DNA of 64,000 nt. Source: an uncultured Coriobacteriaceae bacterium. GTDB lineage: Bacteria; Actinomycetota; Coriobacteriia; Coriobacteriales; Eggerthellaceae. Shown piece by piece: positions 23,497 through 31,432 of the stretch. Position numbers and translations under genes: made by a program. The DNA is taken from NCBI GenBank assembly GCA_900550055.1, contig URQU01000004.1, forward strand, positions 13,873-77,872, written 5' to 3'. The notes below the pieces were generated by a model. It did not search any database. It was not told the origin of the DNA and saw nothing but the letters and a program-made list of their open reading frames with translations. Position 1 is the stretch's first letter, and each line of letters begins with the position of its first letter.

Positions 23497-23880
23497 ATGG
23501 ACGCAATAGTGGAAGCCCTAAAGCCTTTCATATTTTTCGTTGCTGTTCTCTGGGGTATTGAGACTATCGTTACGATGCTTATCAAAGATCACAAGCAGGC
23601 GAAACGAAAGCGGGTACGTGAGAAGAGATGCTTGGGGTACCAGGACCGCCACATGGCAAACGACGCCGAGCATGCCAAGGTGACCCGCGCGATGCGCTAC
23701 GACGTGCTCCGCCGCGATGACTTCCATTGCGTCCGCTGCGGACGCGGCCGCGAGGATGGCGTGAAGCTCCACGTCGACCATATCGTCCCCGTATCGCGCG
23801 GCGGCGAATCGGTGATGTCCAACCTCCAGACCCTATGCGAGGACTGCAATCGTGGCAAGGGAAACCGCTACATGGAATAG
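23497..23880 (+). CDS. Membrane-anchored HNH endonuclease-like protein
   Basis: 127 aa, SD AGAGGAAACCTAA. An N-terminal transmembrane segment (FIFFVAVLWGIETIVTML) and basic linker precede a full HNH motif: CVRCGR, HVDHIVPVSRGG, NLQTLCEDCNRGKGN (His-His, Asn, Cys pairs intact). A membrane-tethered HNH nuclease next to a conjugation module could act on incoming or competing DNA. That is inference; a homing-type role is also possible given the repeats. Confidence 0.8.
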   Translation: MDAIVEALKPFIFFVAVLWGIETIVTMLIKDHKQAKRKRVREKRCLGYQDRHMANDAEHAKVTRAMRYDVLRRDDFHCVRCGRGREDGVKLHVDHIVPVSRGGESVMSNLQTLCEDCNRGKGNRYME

Positions 23881-24286
23881 CGATCACTAACAACTGCCAA
23901 GACGAAAAAGCTCAATATGTTTTCAGCGCCGATACGGTTGACCTATCTTACCGATATTAAGCCAAACAATTCGATGTGGTCTCTTATTTTGAAAACGTTG
24001 ATTCGCAACTTGTAACGTTATTTCGGGGTATCGAGGGGCCGTCCATGACAAAATCAAAACAGCCCGATAACGTTCCGCTTTGATAACGGAAGTTGGATGA
24101 ATAGCGTTCGGCTTTGAGAGTGAGAAGGACCGCCTTCGAGTCGACACGGCAGATGCAGGGCACGAAAAACCCGGGTCGCGATGCCCAGGTTTTCTCGTTT
24201 TCCGCTATTCGGTTTTCTCCCGATCCGCGCGGCGGCTCCTGCTCAGAGCGAGCCAATCTGTCCGGCTTCAGGGCCGACGACCGGTA
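23881..24286. other. Gene-free stretch with bidirectional terminator
   Basis: No credible gene. AAAACCCGGG (24166-24175) / CCCAGGTTTT (24184-24193) is followed by T-runs on both strands. Two imperfect direct repeats, CGTTCCGCTTTGATA near 24074 and CGTTCGGCTTTGAGA near 24106, are the only other structure seen. Base composition is lower in GC than the surroundings. Confidence 0.6.
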
Positions 24287-24493
24287 TTAGCCCTTTGGAC
24301 GCACGATGCCGGCGATGGCGTACACCACCCGCTCCTGTTCAGAGACCAAGGCCCCGAGGCCCTCCTCTCCGAGCTGGACGCCGGTCCCCGCCGCCGCTTG
24401 AGCGGCTTCCAATAGATCGAGCACCCCCTTCGCCAAAGCGAGCGCGTCGTCCCGCATGTCCTCAAGCTCCGTTTCGTCCATCTGCATGGCCAT
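24287..24493 (-). CDS. Small acidic/helical protein
   Basis: 68 aa, MAMQMDETELEDMRDDALAL; helical throughout, ending VRPKG. SD GGAAAGGATC directly before the first ATG; the second ATG (24487) has better spacing. Divergent from the zinc-ribbon gene with GTGCGC...GCGCAC (24513-24528) between them. Unknown function. Confidence 0.5.
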   Translation of the reverse strand: MAMQMDETELEDMRDDALALAKGVLDLLEAAQAAAGTGVQLGEEGLGALVSEQERVVYAIAGIVRPKG

Positions 24494-24625
24494 GATCCTT
24501 TCCTTCGACGCTGTGCGCATTTGCGCACGCGGCGTCATCATGGGCGATGCGCTCGATGCTTTTCGCGCAGCTGCTGTAGAGGGCTGGTGAAGGGTGGGTC
24601 TCGATCGATTTGCGGACGCGGCGAG

Positions 24626-24910
24626 GTGCCATATCATGGGCGCGTTGTCCCCTCGTTGAAGGGCCTCGCCGTGCGCTACGCGCGCCTGGAGGAGGCCGAG
24701 CGCATCGCGCGGTCGGGCAAGCTGTCCGACCGCGAAAGCGCGCTGCTGTCCCCCGACATCGCGTTCATCCACCTCCATGCGGGCGGGCTCGTCGCCGAGT
24801 GCGGCTACTGCGGGTGCGTCGTCGACGAGAAGTGGGACTTCTGCCCGAGGTGCGGCGTGCGCTTCGTTGACTGCAGGTACGTCGCCGAGTTCGGCGACCT
24901 CGACGCTTGA
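24626..24910 (+). CDS. Zinc-ribbon protein
   Basis: 94 aa from GTG 24626 (other starts possible). Basic helical N-terminus (LKGLAVRYARLEEAERIARS) and a C-terminal ribbon CGYCGCVVDEKWDFCPRCGVRF. A 5'-truncated copy of its last 38 codons plus about 60 downstream bases recurs at 26981. Unknown function. Confidence 0.55.
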   Translation: MPYHGRVVPSLKGLAVRYARLEEAERIARSGKLSDRESALLSPDIAFIHLHAGGLVAECGYCGCVVDEKWDFCPRCGVRFVDCRYVAEFGDLDA

Positions 24911-24986
24911 TGCGCAGGGCGCGTCGAGCAAGATCGGCCGACGGCTTTCAAAGGACGAGGGACGGCAAACCGCGATTCGAGATATG

Positions 24987-25022
24987 AAAAAAGCCAGGCG
25001 AACATGGAAAGTGTCCTGGCTT
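24987..25022 (-). terminator. Terminator for the peptidase operon
   Basis: Minus-strand stem AAGCCAGG/CCTGGCTT (25015-25022 with 24991-24998) followed by a run of six T (complement of 24987-24992). Confidence 0.75.
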
Positions 25023-25114
25023 AATACCGTTGCGAAACGCCGCCCAGCGCGCAGGCCTTGTCACCAAAGCCCGCGCTTTGCGGTTTTGCGAGAGCGAATG
25101 ATGCGCTTGCGCGA

Positions 25115-25609
25115 TCATCCGTCCGCCGTCGCGTTTCGGGCGGACGGCCTGGTTTCGACGGATCCTCTCACGATGTACTCGCCGTGCAGCGTTTCGTCCT
25201 TGTTGAGGAAGTACATGTACTCGACACGGACTTCGTCGCCGATGTTTAGATCGTCGAACGATATGATTCTACGCTCGATCCTTTCGGAAAAGCCGAACGT
25301 GTACACATCTCCGCTGTTCAGGCCATATCCCGGTGTTGCTATTTCGATTTCTGCGGTTTCTGAGTTTCTGTCCAATGAGACAATGGCGCCGTCCGCGGAG
25401 AGCAAAACGTTAGCCATGCTCCCCGTCGAGCTGGTGTCGATGCTTTCTGCTTCTTTCTTTCTGATGTCGGTCACGTTTTCGAACTGCCATTCTTCGCTCG
25501 GTTTGCTGCGGTTTTCGTTGCTCGAAGAGGATAGAACGGTTGCTGTTGCGGCGGCCGCGAAGATTGCTGCCGCCGCAACGATTGCGATTATGCCTTGCTT
25601 CGTGGCCAT
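25115..25609 (-). CDS. Membrane-anchored extracellular protein, partner of the peptidase
   Basis: 164 aa with one N-terminal transmembrane/signal segment (IIAIVAAAAIFAAAATATVL) and a small beta-rich ectodomain (RIERRIISFDDLNIGDEVRV, then GEYIVRGSVETR). Its ATG (25609) overlaps the TAA of the upstream peptidase gene by one base, so the two are co-translated. It may be an inhibitor, chaperone or substrate of the peptidase. Confidence 0.62.
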   Translation of the reverse strand: MATKQGIIAIVAAAAIFAAAATATVLSSSSNENRSKPSEEWQFENVTDIRKKEAESIDTSSTGSMANVLLSADGAIVSLDRNSETAEIEIATPGYGLNSGDVYTFGFSERIERRIISFDDLNIGDEVRVEYMYFLNKDETLHGEYIVRGSVETRPSARNATADG

Positions 25610-26724
25610 TAAAAGAAGAACGTTCCTTTGGGGTTTAACAGCGCCGGGTAATGGAAATTGATATATCGACCAGAATCATTCCATCCGTCTGCGATTACGG
25701 TCACCTCAAGTGCAGCGCCCGTTGCGTTATTCGATGCGGACACGTAGCCTTCGACGACGGTACTGTGGCCCCCCGAAGATGGCCATGCGCTTAGCAGCGA
25801 TGGCTGCTGAGCGTTTACGGCAAGCACGTATTGGGCGAACGTCGGGTCTTGGTTTACCCTGTTCGAGACGCTTTTGCCCCTTGCGGCGCAGAAGCTAACG
25901 AACCCAGATGCGCCTGAGCTTATTTGCGTGCTTCCGAACACGATGCCGTTTTCCGTGTAAAGGACGGTCGTTCCCGTCCTGTCCCACATTTCGAGATACT
26001 CGTCAGCGCACTCCCACATGTTGCACATGCCGTATAGGCTCGCGCATGTGCATAGAGCTGACACCTGACATGCGTATCTTCCCGTCAGGTAAGTGATTCT
26101 GTTTTGAGACGATCCGATAAATGATGGGAAGAAGTTGAAAGCCGAGATGGCGTAGCTTGCATACAAATCTGATGTGTTGATGGTCGCATCAATCCAGGCA
26201 TTGCCGGTAGCCGACGATAGCGCCATGGGGATATCTGCGGTCGTTCCGTCGTTCAGGAGGACGGGTCCGCCGGATCTGTCCGCGGCGCCGTAGAGCAGCC
26301 CGTCGATTTTGACGGCGTATTGCTCGTCTTCGGATAGGTGCTGCGCTGATGCAAGCGATTCGTTCGACATCAGCGCCGCCGCATATGGGCTGATCGAACC
26401 TTGCTCAAACGAAAACTCGGCGATGCCGTTCGGGCAGCTTGCGTCGATGACGATGTATCCGTTGGGAGCCCCGTCGAGGTTGTAGTCGACGACGTATCCT
26501 ACGTGATCGCCGCCGGCAGTCGCTAATCTTACGGGGTTTGCGGGAACCAGCCCTTGGCCGTTCGTGTCGCACGATTGGGCGAAGTTGAAAGCCATTTCGA
26601 GGGCGTTGTCCGATGTGAGTGTCGACGTTGAGCCGGTCGCATCCTGGGCCATGGCCTTGGGCGTGCCGGCGAAGGCGGCGGCTGACGACAGCGCCGCGAG
26701 CTTTACGAATGTCCTTCTGTCCAT
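25609..26724 (-). CDS. Tat-exported C39/C10-like cysteine peptidase domain protein
   Basis: 371 aa. The twin-arginine signal MDRRTFVKLAALSSAAAFAG ends near AMA. The catalytic part shows YACQVSALCTCASLYGMC (Cys nucleophile region) and PSSGGHSTVVEGYV (His), then a final strand NDSGRYINFHYPALLNP; this is the order of the C39-like/streptopain-like fold. The N-terminal half resembles their propeptide (LVPANPVRLATAGGDHVGYV). Probably cell-surface or secreted. SD GGAAGGGGAAGCACC. About 240 bases upstream hold AT-rich promoter-like sequence (26941-26966) and no gene. Confidence 0.62.
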   Translation of the reverse strand: MDRRTFVKLAALSSAAAFAGTPKAMAQDATGSTSTLTSDNALEMAFNFAQSCDTNGQGLVPANPVRLATAGGDHVGYVVDYNLDGAPNGYIVIDASCPNGIAEFSFEQGSISPYAAALMSNESLASAQHLSEDEQYAVKIDGLLYGAADRSGGPVLLNDGTTADIPMALSSATGNAWIDATINTSDLYASYAISAFNFFPSFIGSSQNRITYLTGRYACQVSALCTCASLYGMCNMWECADEYLEMWDRTGTTVLYTENGIVFGSTQISSGASGFVSFCAARGKSVSNRVNQDPTFAQYVLAVNAQQPSLLSAWPSSGGHSTVVEGYVSASNNATGAALEVTVIADGWNDSGRYINFHYPALLNPKGTFFF

Positions 26725-26980
26725 AGGTGCTTCCCCTTCCGTGAAGGTAGATCTTTATGACATATGCAGGGATTCGAATCCTTTTGCAAGGATATACGGA
26801 AACGCCGCTTGGTTTGAGTTGGGTTAAGAGGTTTCGGTAAACGGCCCCCGAAATCGTTTGCAGCCGCCCCGTATAGAACACCCTCGGGGGAGGGGCTTTC
26901 GAGGCGATCCGGATGGTCGCCTTTTCTGATGCCCGAGGGCGTACAATAAATGTATTTATAATATACGTCCCGCATAGAAC

Positions 26981-27094
26981 GAGTGCGGCAACTGCGGGTG
27001 CCTCGTCGACGAGCACTGGGGCTTCTGCGCCCGCTGCGGCGCGCACTTCATGGACCGCAGGTACGTCGCCGAGCTCTGCGACCTCGACGCTTGA
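26981..27094 (+). pseudogene. 5'-truncated duplicate of the zinc-ribbon gene
   Basis: Reads ECGNCGCLVDEHWGFCARCG...RRYVAELCDLDA then TGA, matching the end of the 24626-24910 protein. An in-frame TAG lies two codons before. The next ~60 bases also match the sequence after the intact copy (GGCCGACGGCTTTC). So the peptidase operon lies between two copies of one segment. Confidence 0.7.
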
Positions 27095-27209
27095 TGCGCA
27101 GGGCGCGTGCGGGCAAGATCGGCCGACGGCTTTCGAAGGACGAGGGGCGGCGAGATCCGCCGCGAGATGGCCTTCGAGGACGTGTTCGGCGAGCCTGACG
27201 GCGCCGTTC

Positions 27210-28253
27210 CTAGCGTTTGCGATATGCGGTAGACCTCGCCGAGCCCGTTTTCTCGATGGTCCCGTCATCTTGGAGCTTCTTGAGGACGCGCTCGACCGTT
27301 CGCTTGCTTATGGACGGGTTCGCATCCATGATGTCCCGCTTCGTCGCTGCGCCGACGAGCTGCTCGAAATATGCGCGCAGCATGCCTTCGCCGCCTTTGG
27401 GGCCCGCTGCAATGGCGAATCTCCTGTCGAGCTCCTTGTAGCAGGCCGTCATCACGCCGAGCATGTAGGTCACGAACGGGGTGTAGTCGTTATCGCCATC
27501 CTGCCACCCGGCGGAGCTTGCGCCGAGCGCCTCATAGTACGTCTCCTTCGATCTTTCGATTTCCTTTTCGATCGATACGTATTTTCCGACCGTGTATCCG
27601 CATCGGTACAGGAGGAGCAGGGTGAGCAGCCTGCTCATGCGCCCGTTCCCGTCGTTGAACGGGTGGATGCTCACGAAATCGAACACGAACACCAGCGACA
27701 CGAGGACGGGATCGTACGTTCCGGCTTCGATTTGCGCCCGGTATTCCCTGCAGATGGCGTCTACCGCCGCCGGAGTCGCGGCGGCGCTCGTAGGCCTGAA
27801 CCTTGCGACCATCTCCCCGCTGGCCGACCTCTCGGCGATCACGTTGTCGGAATCCTTCCACCTTCCTGCGAACGAGTCGCCAGTGAACCTGTACAGGTCG
27901 CGATGGAGCTGCAGGATCACGCCGGGTGTCACGGGTACGGCATCGTGCCTTTCGTGGATCATGTCGAGCACGAACCTGTATCCGGCTATCTCGCGCTCGT
28001 CTCGATTCTTCGGTTCGGCCTTTTCGGCCATCAGGTCGCGAAGCCTTTTGTCCGAGGTCGCGATGTTCTCGATTTTGTTCGACGCGCTCGTGCTCTGTAT
28101 TTTCGCGACCTCGACGAGGCTTCCCAGCACGTCCGGCCTCGTCGCCTCGTAAAGCGCTTGTCTTCCGCGGTGCTCCCTCATATCGCCGATAGACGACATG
28201 ATTTCGGGCGACATAAGGGTGCTGAGCTGCCTCGAATAGTCGAATTGAGCCAT
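27210..28253 (-). CDS. Fic-family protein (AMP-transferase type) with winged-helix domain
   Basis: 347 aa. The Fic motif HPFNDGNGRMSR is intact (His, Glu/Asp, Gly-Asn-Gly-Arg). An N-terminal inhibitory helix of the (S/T)xxxE(G/N) type is present in SNKIEN, so this is an auto-inhibited class with the helix before the Fic core. The C-terminal ~80 residues are a winged helix (TKRDIMDANPSISKRTVERV). Start 28253 is preceded only by operator sequence and a weak SD; ATGs at 28271 and 28307 are alternatives. The operator at 28257-28333 suggests autoregulation through the winged helix. Confidence 0.88.
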   Translation of the reverse strand: MAQFDYSRQLSTLMSPEIMSSIGDMREHRGRQALYEATRPDVLGSLVEVAKIQSTSASNKIENIATSDKRLRDLMAEKAEPKNRDEREIAGYRFVLDMIHERHDAVPVTPGVILQLHRDLYRFTGDSFAGRWKDSDNVIAERSASGEMVARFRPTSAAATPAAVDAICREYRAQIEAGTYDPVLVSLVFVFDFVSIHPFNDGNGRMSRLLTLLLLYRCGYTVGKYVSIEKEIERSKETYYEALGASSAGWQDGDNDYTPFVTYMLGVMTACYKELDRRFAIAAGPKGGEGMLRAYFEQLVGAATKRDIMDANPSISKRTVERVLKKLQDDGTIEKTGSARSTAYRKR

Positions 28254-28256
28254 GGA

Positions 28257-28333
28257 GTATCTTCGCCACATTCCTTGTATCTTCGCCAAATATAAATAAT
28301 ATGGCAAAGATACTCCATATGTGGCGAAGATAC
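28257..28333. promoter_or_regulatory. Four-site operator of the Fic gene
   Basis: GTATCTTCGCCA at 28257-28268 and 28277-28288; the inverse TGGC(A/G)AAGATAC at 28302-28313 and 28322-28333. Spacing is 20, 25 and 20 bases, symmetric about an AT-rich centre that can serve as a minus-strand -10. Two helical-turn-spaced dimers are implied. The first site touches the start codon. Confidence 0.75.
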
Positions 28334-28493
28334 AAGGGCAGATGTCTTCCTGCGTGCAACGCCCTCGGTGAATGCTTTAAGGATGGCTTCCGGGCGACCG
28401 GAACCGGCAGCCCTATTCGATCTCTGAACTGTTACGATAGCTATCAGTTAATGAACTCAAGTGTTTCACCGGGAAAAACGCCGTTTTTATATT

Positions 28494-28586
28494 GGGTATG
28501 TAAAATAAGTGGTTGAGAGTTGTTAAACCGCAGGTTGAATGTTGCTGTAGGTTTCACTAATTTTCAACCACTTATTTCACGCGCCC
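28494..28586. repeat. Inverted repeats with GTGGTTGA core, left pair
   Basis: GGGTATGTAAAATAAGTGG (28494-28512, continuing TTGA) and its inverse 28561-28586. The arms AAATAAGTGGTTGA / TCAACCACTTATTT are perfect over 14 bases. The right-hand repeat covers the last codons and TAA stop of the NUMOD1-repeat gene. A third copy is at 29486-29510 on the other side of that gene. 28334-28493 holds no credible gene. Confidence 0.65.
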
Positions 28587-29432
28587 GTTTTTCATTGTCG
28601 CTTTTTCGGCCGCCTCGGCCTCGGCGTGCGCCCATCGGCGTCCTCCCGCCGTCTTCGCACGCCCTGCAAGCACGGCGCTGATGCATCCGGGGTTGCAGCC
28701 CGCCCAGGCGGCCGCCTCCTTCACGCCGGGAAACCTCATCTGCGTGTCGAGGCAGGTCACCGGGGTCTTCCAGCTCGGCTCGCGTTGCTCAGCATATGCC
28801 CACCGGTATCCGCCTGCGGTCTTGCTTCGACCGGATAGGACGGCGCTGATCGTCCCATGGCAGCAGCCCGCCCACTCTTCGGCCGCCCTGATACTCGGGA
28901 ACTCGTCTCCGGTCTCGACGCAGACGATCGGCATCGTCCGGCGGCCTCCCCGCAGCTTCCGAAACCGCCAGCGCACACCGCCCGCCTCGTCCTTCTTCCC
29001 GGCCAGGCAGTCGGCGATTTCGGCCGCCTCGCATCCGGCCCACTCGGCGGCGTCGCCGAGGCTCTCGAACTTGGCGCTTGCCTCCGGGCATTCGATCGCC
29101 GCGCGCCAGGACCCGGGCGGCTGCTCGGCATAGGCCCAGTGGTAGCCGCCCGCGGTCCTGCTGCGCCCGGCGGCGCAGTTGCCGATGGTCTGACGGCTGC
29201 ACCCGGCGCGCTTGGAGGCTGCGGCTGCGTTCGGGAAGGCCTCGCCGGTCTCTATGCAAATGACCGGCCTCTTGCCGTGCCGGCCTGCCGGATCTGCCCA
29301 GGCGGACGCGGCGCGGATGCTCGGGAAGGTCGTCTGCGTGTCGAAGCATATGGCCGGAGTGCCCTTGCGCCCGCAGCGTTCCGGCTTTCCCGAATCGGGG
29401 GGTCCAGGCTCGCGCCTCTGGTCGATGTGCAT
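28572..29432 (-). CDS. Protein made of tandem NUMOD1/IENR1-like DNA-binding repeats
   Basis: 286 aa from ATG 29432 (GAGGAAGG upstream). About five repeats of ~50 residues, each V-C-(I/L)-(E/D)-T-G/Q...FPS...AA..WAGC...I...L.GR.KTAGGYRWAYAE, e.g. CVETGDEFPSIRAAEEWAGC and CLDTQMRFPGVKEAAAWAGC. This is the modular DNA-binding repeat found C-terminal to homing endonucleases (NUMOD1, SMART IENR1). No nuclease domain is present. It is flanked by inverted GTGGTTGA repeats, which may be its binding or mobility sites. Confidence 0.7.
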   Translation of the reverse strand: MHIDQRREPGPPDSGKPERCGRKGTPAICFDTQTTFPSIRAASAWADPAGRHGKRPVICIETGEAFPNAAAASKRAGCSRQTIGNCAAGRSRTAGGYHWAYAEQPPGSWRAAIECPEASAKFESLGDAAEWAGCEAAEIADCLAGKKDEAGGVRWRFRKLRGGRRTMPIVCVETGDEFPSIRAAEEWAGCCHGTISAVLSGRSKTAGGYRWAYAEQREPSWKTPVTCLDTQMRFPGVKEAAAWAGCNPGCISAVLAGRAKTAGGRRWAHAEAEAAEKATMKNGRVK

Positions 29433-29485
29433 GTCGATGCGCCTTCCTCTTCGTTCGCCGGATCGCGGCCTGTTCGCCTTAAATC

Positions 29486-29510
29486 GGGCATATGAAATAA
29501 GTGGTTGGAT
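29486..29510. repeat. Right-hand GTGGTTG repeat flanking the NUMOD1 gene
   Basis: GGGCATATGAAATAAGTGG then TTGGAT. It is inverted relative to 28561-28586, with which it shares 18 of about 24 positions. Confidence 0.55.
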
Positions 29511-29598
29511 TCGTTGACTATCTGGTTGGCCGAATTGGGTTGCTTCGGTTGTTAAGGGTCTGGTCGCGAAGGTTCGCCCGGCCGTCAAGCCAGCGGCC

Positions 29599-29808
29599 GT
29601 GAAACGAAAGAAGGACCTTGCCGCCGCGTCAGGTCTCACCCAGGCAGTGATCAACCACTACGTCAAGGGCGCCCGCGTTTTGAACCTCGAGACCGCGATC
29701 CGCGTTTCGAGCGCTCTCTGCAAGCCGATCGCGGCCCGTTCGACGTGTGTCCTTGTCGGCCTAGTTCCGGGATGTCTCCCGTACGGCGCGCAACGTGCTA
29801 TCATCTGA
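29599..29808 (+). CDS. Small Xre-like HTH protein
   Basis: 69 codons from GTG 29599; the frame is open further upstream. KKDLAAASGLTQAVINHYVK, then GARVLNLETAIRVSSAL is a plausible Xre helix-turn-helix. No SD is obvious. The C-terminal part overlaps the promoter region of the next gene and may be non-coding. Confidence 0.4.
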   Translation: MKRKKDLAAASGLTQAVINHYVKGARVLNLETAIRVSSALCKPIAARSTCVLVGLVPGCLPYGAQRAII

Positions 29809-29852
29809 CGGGCACAAGGCACACGCAGAGCGCAACAGGGATGGAGGCCTGC

Positions 29853-30668
29853 ATGGGGGATGAACCCGCAACACGCGATTATTTCCGCATCGCCGTTATT
29901 TCGGCGGCATCGGCCAGGCCCGACCCGGTGATTTACGGAAACGATCCCCTCATCGCCGCCTACCCTCTAACGTGGGACGGGCCGAACGGGGTTTTCCTGG
30001 CAAGGGAGGTAGACGGCGAGATCCTCCTCATTGCGGGCGCCTGCCGAGCGCTCGCGCGCGCAGAGGCCGCGGTTTCCGACCCGTCGCTCGAGAACATCGA
30101 CGTTCACGTGTTCGAAAGCCTCGACGACGCCGACGCTCGCGCGTTCCACGATGCTTCGAACATCTACACAGCCGCAACGCCCTCCGCCGATAAAAGAAAG
30201 CTGCTCATGGGATTCCGTGAGCACGTCAAGGAAATGGGCCGGAAGTCTTGCTGGAGATACGGCAAGATGACGGACCTGTGCTCGATCGTGACGGGGAAGA
30301 GCACGAGGTTCGTTTCCGAGATGGCGACGCTGACGGATAGGCTGACGCCTCGTTTGCTTCAATGCTTCGATTCCGGGCTGATGGGGACCGCAGTCGCTAG
30401 AAAGGTCGCCTCCTTGGGGTCGCGCTCCGGGGGAGATTCCCTCATAGGCGAGTTCGATGCCTACGCGAGGAGACTCAACCCGGCTTGCCCGGCGGATTAC
30501 GCCGATGCGTACAGAAGGTTCAAGCAGGAGAAGGGCGGGCCGTGTCTGCTAGCGCAAGCGGCGGCAGCCCTCAACAAGGCGGCCGACGCCTTCGAACGCG
30601 ACGGGTCCGCCCCCGATGCCGACGAGCTGGCAAAGGTCAGGGCTGCATTCGATCGGCTTAATTCCTGA
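29853..30668 (+). CDS. Second ParB-like protein
   Basis: 271 aa from ATG 29853 (GGAGG-CCTGC). Segment IDVHVFESLDDADARAFHDA then NIYTAATPSADKRKL resembles the ParB ENIQR region; CSIVTGKSTRFVSEMATLTD, LTPRLLQCFDSGLMGTAVARKVASL resembles the ParB HTH and following helices. No ParA partner is adjacent, so it may be a KorB/Noc-like regulator rather than a partition protein. A TATCAT -10 candidate lies near 29799. Confidence 0.55.
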   Translation: MGDEPATRDYFRIAVISAASARPDPVIYGNDPLIAAYPLTWDGPNGVFLAREVDGEILLIAGACRALARAEAAVSDPSLENIDVHVFESLDDADARAFHDASNIYTAATPSADKRKLLMGFREHVKEMGRKSCWRYGKMTDLCSIVTGKSTRFVSEMATLTDRLTPRLLQCFDSGLMGTAVARKVASLGSRSGGDSLIGEFDAYARRLNPACPADYADAYRRFKQEKGGPCLLAQAAAALNKAADAFERDGSAPDADELAKVRAAFDRLNS

Positions 30669-30835
30669 CGGCTAGAGCCCCTTCGCTCCCTCGCCGAATC
30701 TATCCAAACGTTCCTGCCTGGTGACTAGCAAGCCGTCCGGCGCCTTCTGGTGGGCCGAGGGCATCGGTTGATGCGAAGCGTCGTCCAAGCGACTCGCGTA
30801 CCTCGAAAACCCGTCTGTCTGAGCCAGGCAGGCCG

Positions 30836-31039
30836 TCATCTGCACGAAGCCTCGATTGCGGCCGGCAGTATCTTCTCCGCCAGCTCGTCGTCTGCGAACG
30901 GGCGCTCTCGGCCGAGCCCGAGCATGAGCCCGATCACCGCCAGCTGCACATCTGTCAGCGCGACCTCTCTGTGCTCGCCGTCCACGTACGTGCAGAGCTC
31001 CGCCCAGTCGCCCGCTTCGAAGGATCCGTCATCCGTCAT
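30836..31039 (-). CDS. Small acidic protein
   Basis: 67 aa, MTDDGSFEAGDWAELCTYVD, with a good SD (GAAGGAGCGAGAAG). It starts 14 bases after the upstream HTH gene, so they form a pair. TDVQLAVIGLMLGLGRERPF resembles the TDTQLKILGTI segment of its neighbour, so it may be a short paralogue or antagonist of that regulator. Confidence 0.5.
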   Translation of the reverse strand: MTDDGSFEAGDWAELCTYVDGEHREVALTDVQLAVIGLMLGLGRERPFADDELAEKILPAAIEASCR

Positions 31040-31053
31040 CTTCTCGCTCCTTC

Positions 31054-31359
31054 CTATCTAGCCCGCCCTGGTTTCGCGGCCCGCGCACTCGACAGGACGT
31101 AGGCGTTCGCATCCCGCCCGCCGTCGGCTCCTCTGGCGTTCCGAACCTCGACCAGCCCGGCATTCCTGAGCCGGGCGATGGCTCGATCGACGGTCTTGGC
31201 GCAGCAGCCGACGCTTTCGGCGAGTTCCTTATAGGAAATGGGATGCCTGCGCGAGGCGGCTATCGTTCCGAGTATCTTGAGCTGCGTATCCGTCAACCGG
31301 ACGCGCCCGCCGCCTTCCAAATCGTTTGCCCCTCCGGCAAGCTCAACACTTCTCTCCAA
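31054..31359 (-). CDS. Winged-helix regulator
   Basis: 101 aa from a TTG start (31359; other starts possible). LTDTQLKILGTIAASRRHPI, SYKELAESVGCCAKTVDRAI, ARLRNAGLVEVRN is a clear winged helix. It is the first reader after the sortase gene and may regulate the surface/transfer genes. Confidence 0.6.
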   Translation of the reverse strand: MERSVELAGGANDLEGGGRVRLTDTQLKILGTIAASRRHPISYKELAESVGCCAKTVDRAIARLRNAGLVEVRNARGADGGRDANAYVLSSARAAKPGRAR

Positions 31360-31432
31360 ACCTCACCTGCTTTCCGAAAACCTGCGGTCCAGGCCTTCTG
31401 CTTCATGCGTCCGTCTGGCCTTGCGCGCCCCG

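Noticed and set aside
26745..26800. GGATTCGAATCC, resembling a tRNA T-arm
   Set aside because: No acceptor, D or anticodon stems fit around it; it is a short palindrome, not a tRNA.
28301..28516. Plus-strand ORF starting MAKILHMWRRYKG
   Set aside because: Its start mirrors the Fic gene start only because the operator is palindromic; no SD and the rest has no coding character.
29599..29808. Upstream extension of the small HTH ORF to about 29520
   Set aside because: The frame is open but there is no start with an SD and the added residues are not HTH-like; kept as a short low-confidence ORF.
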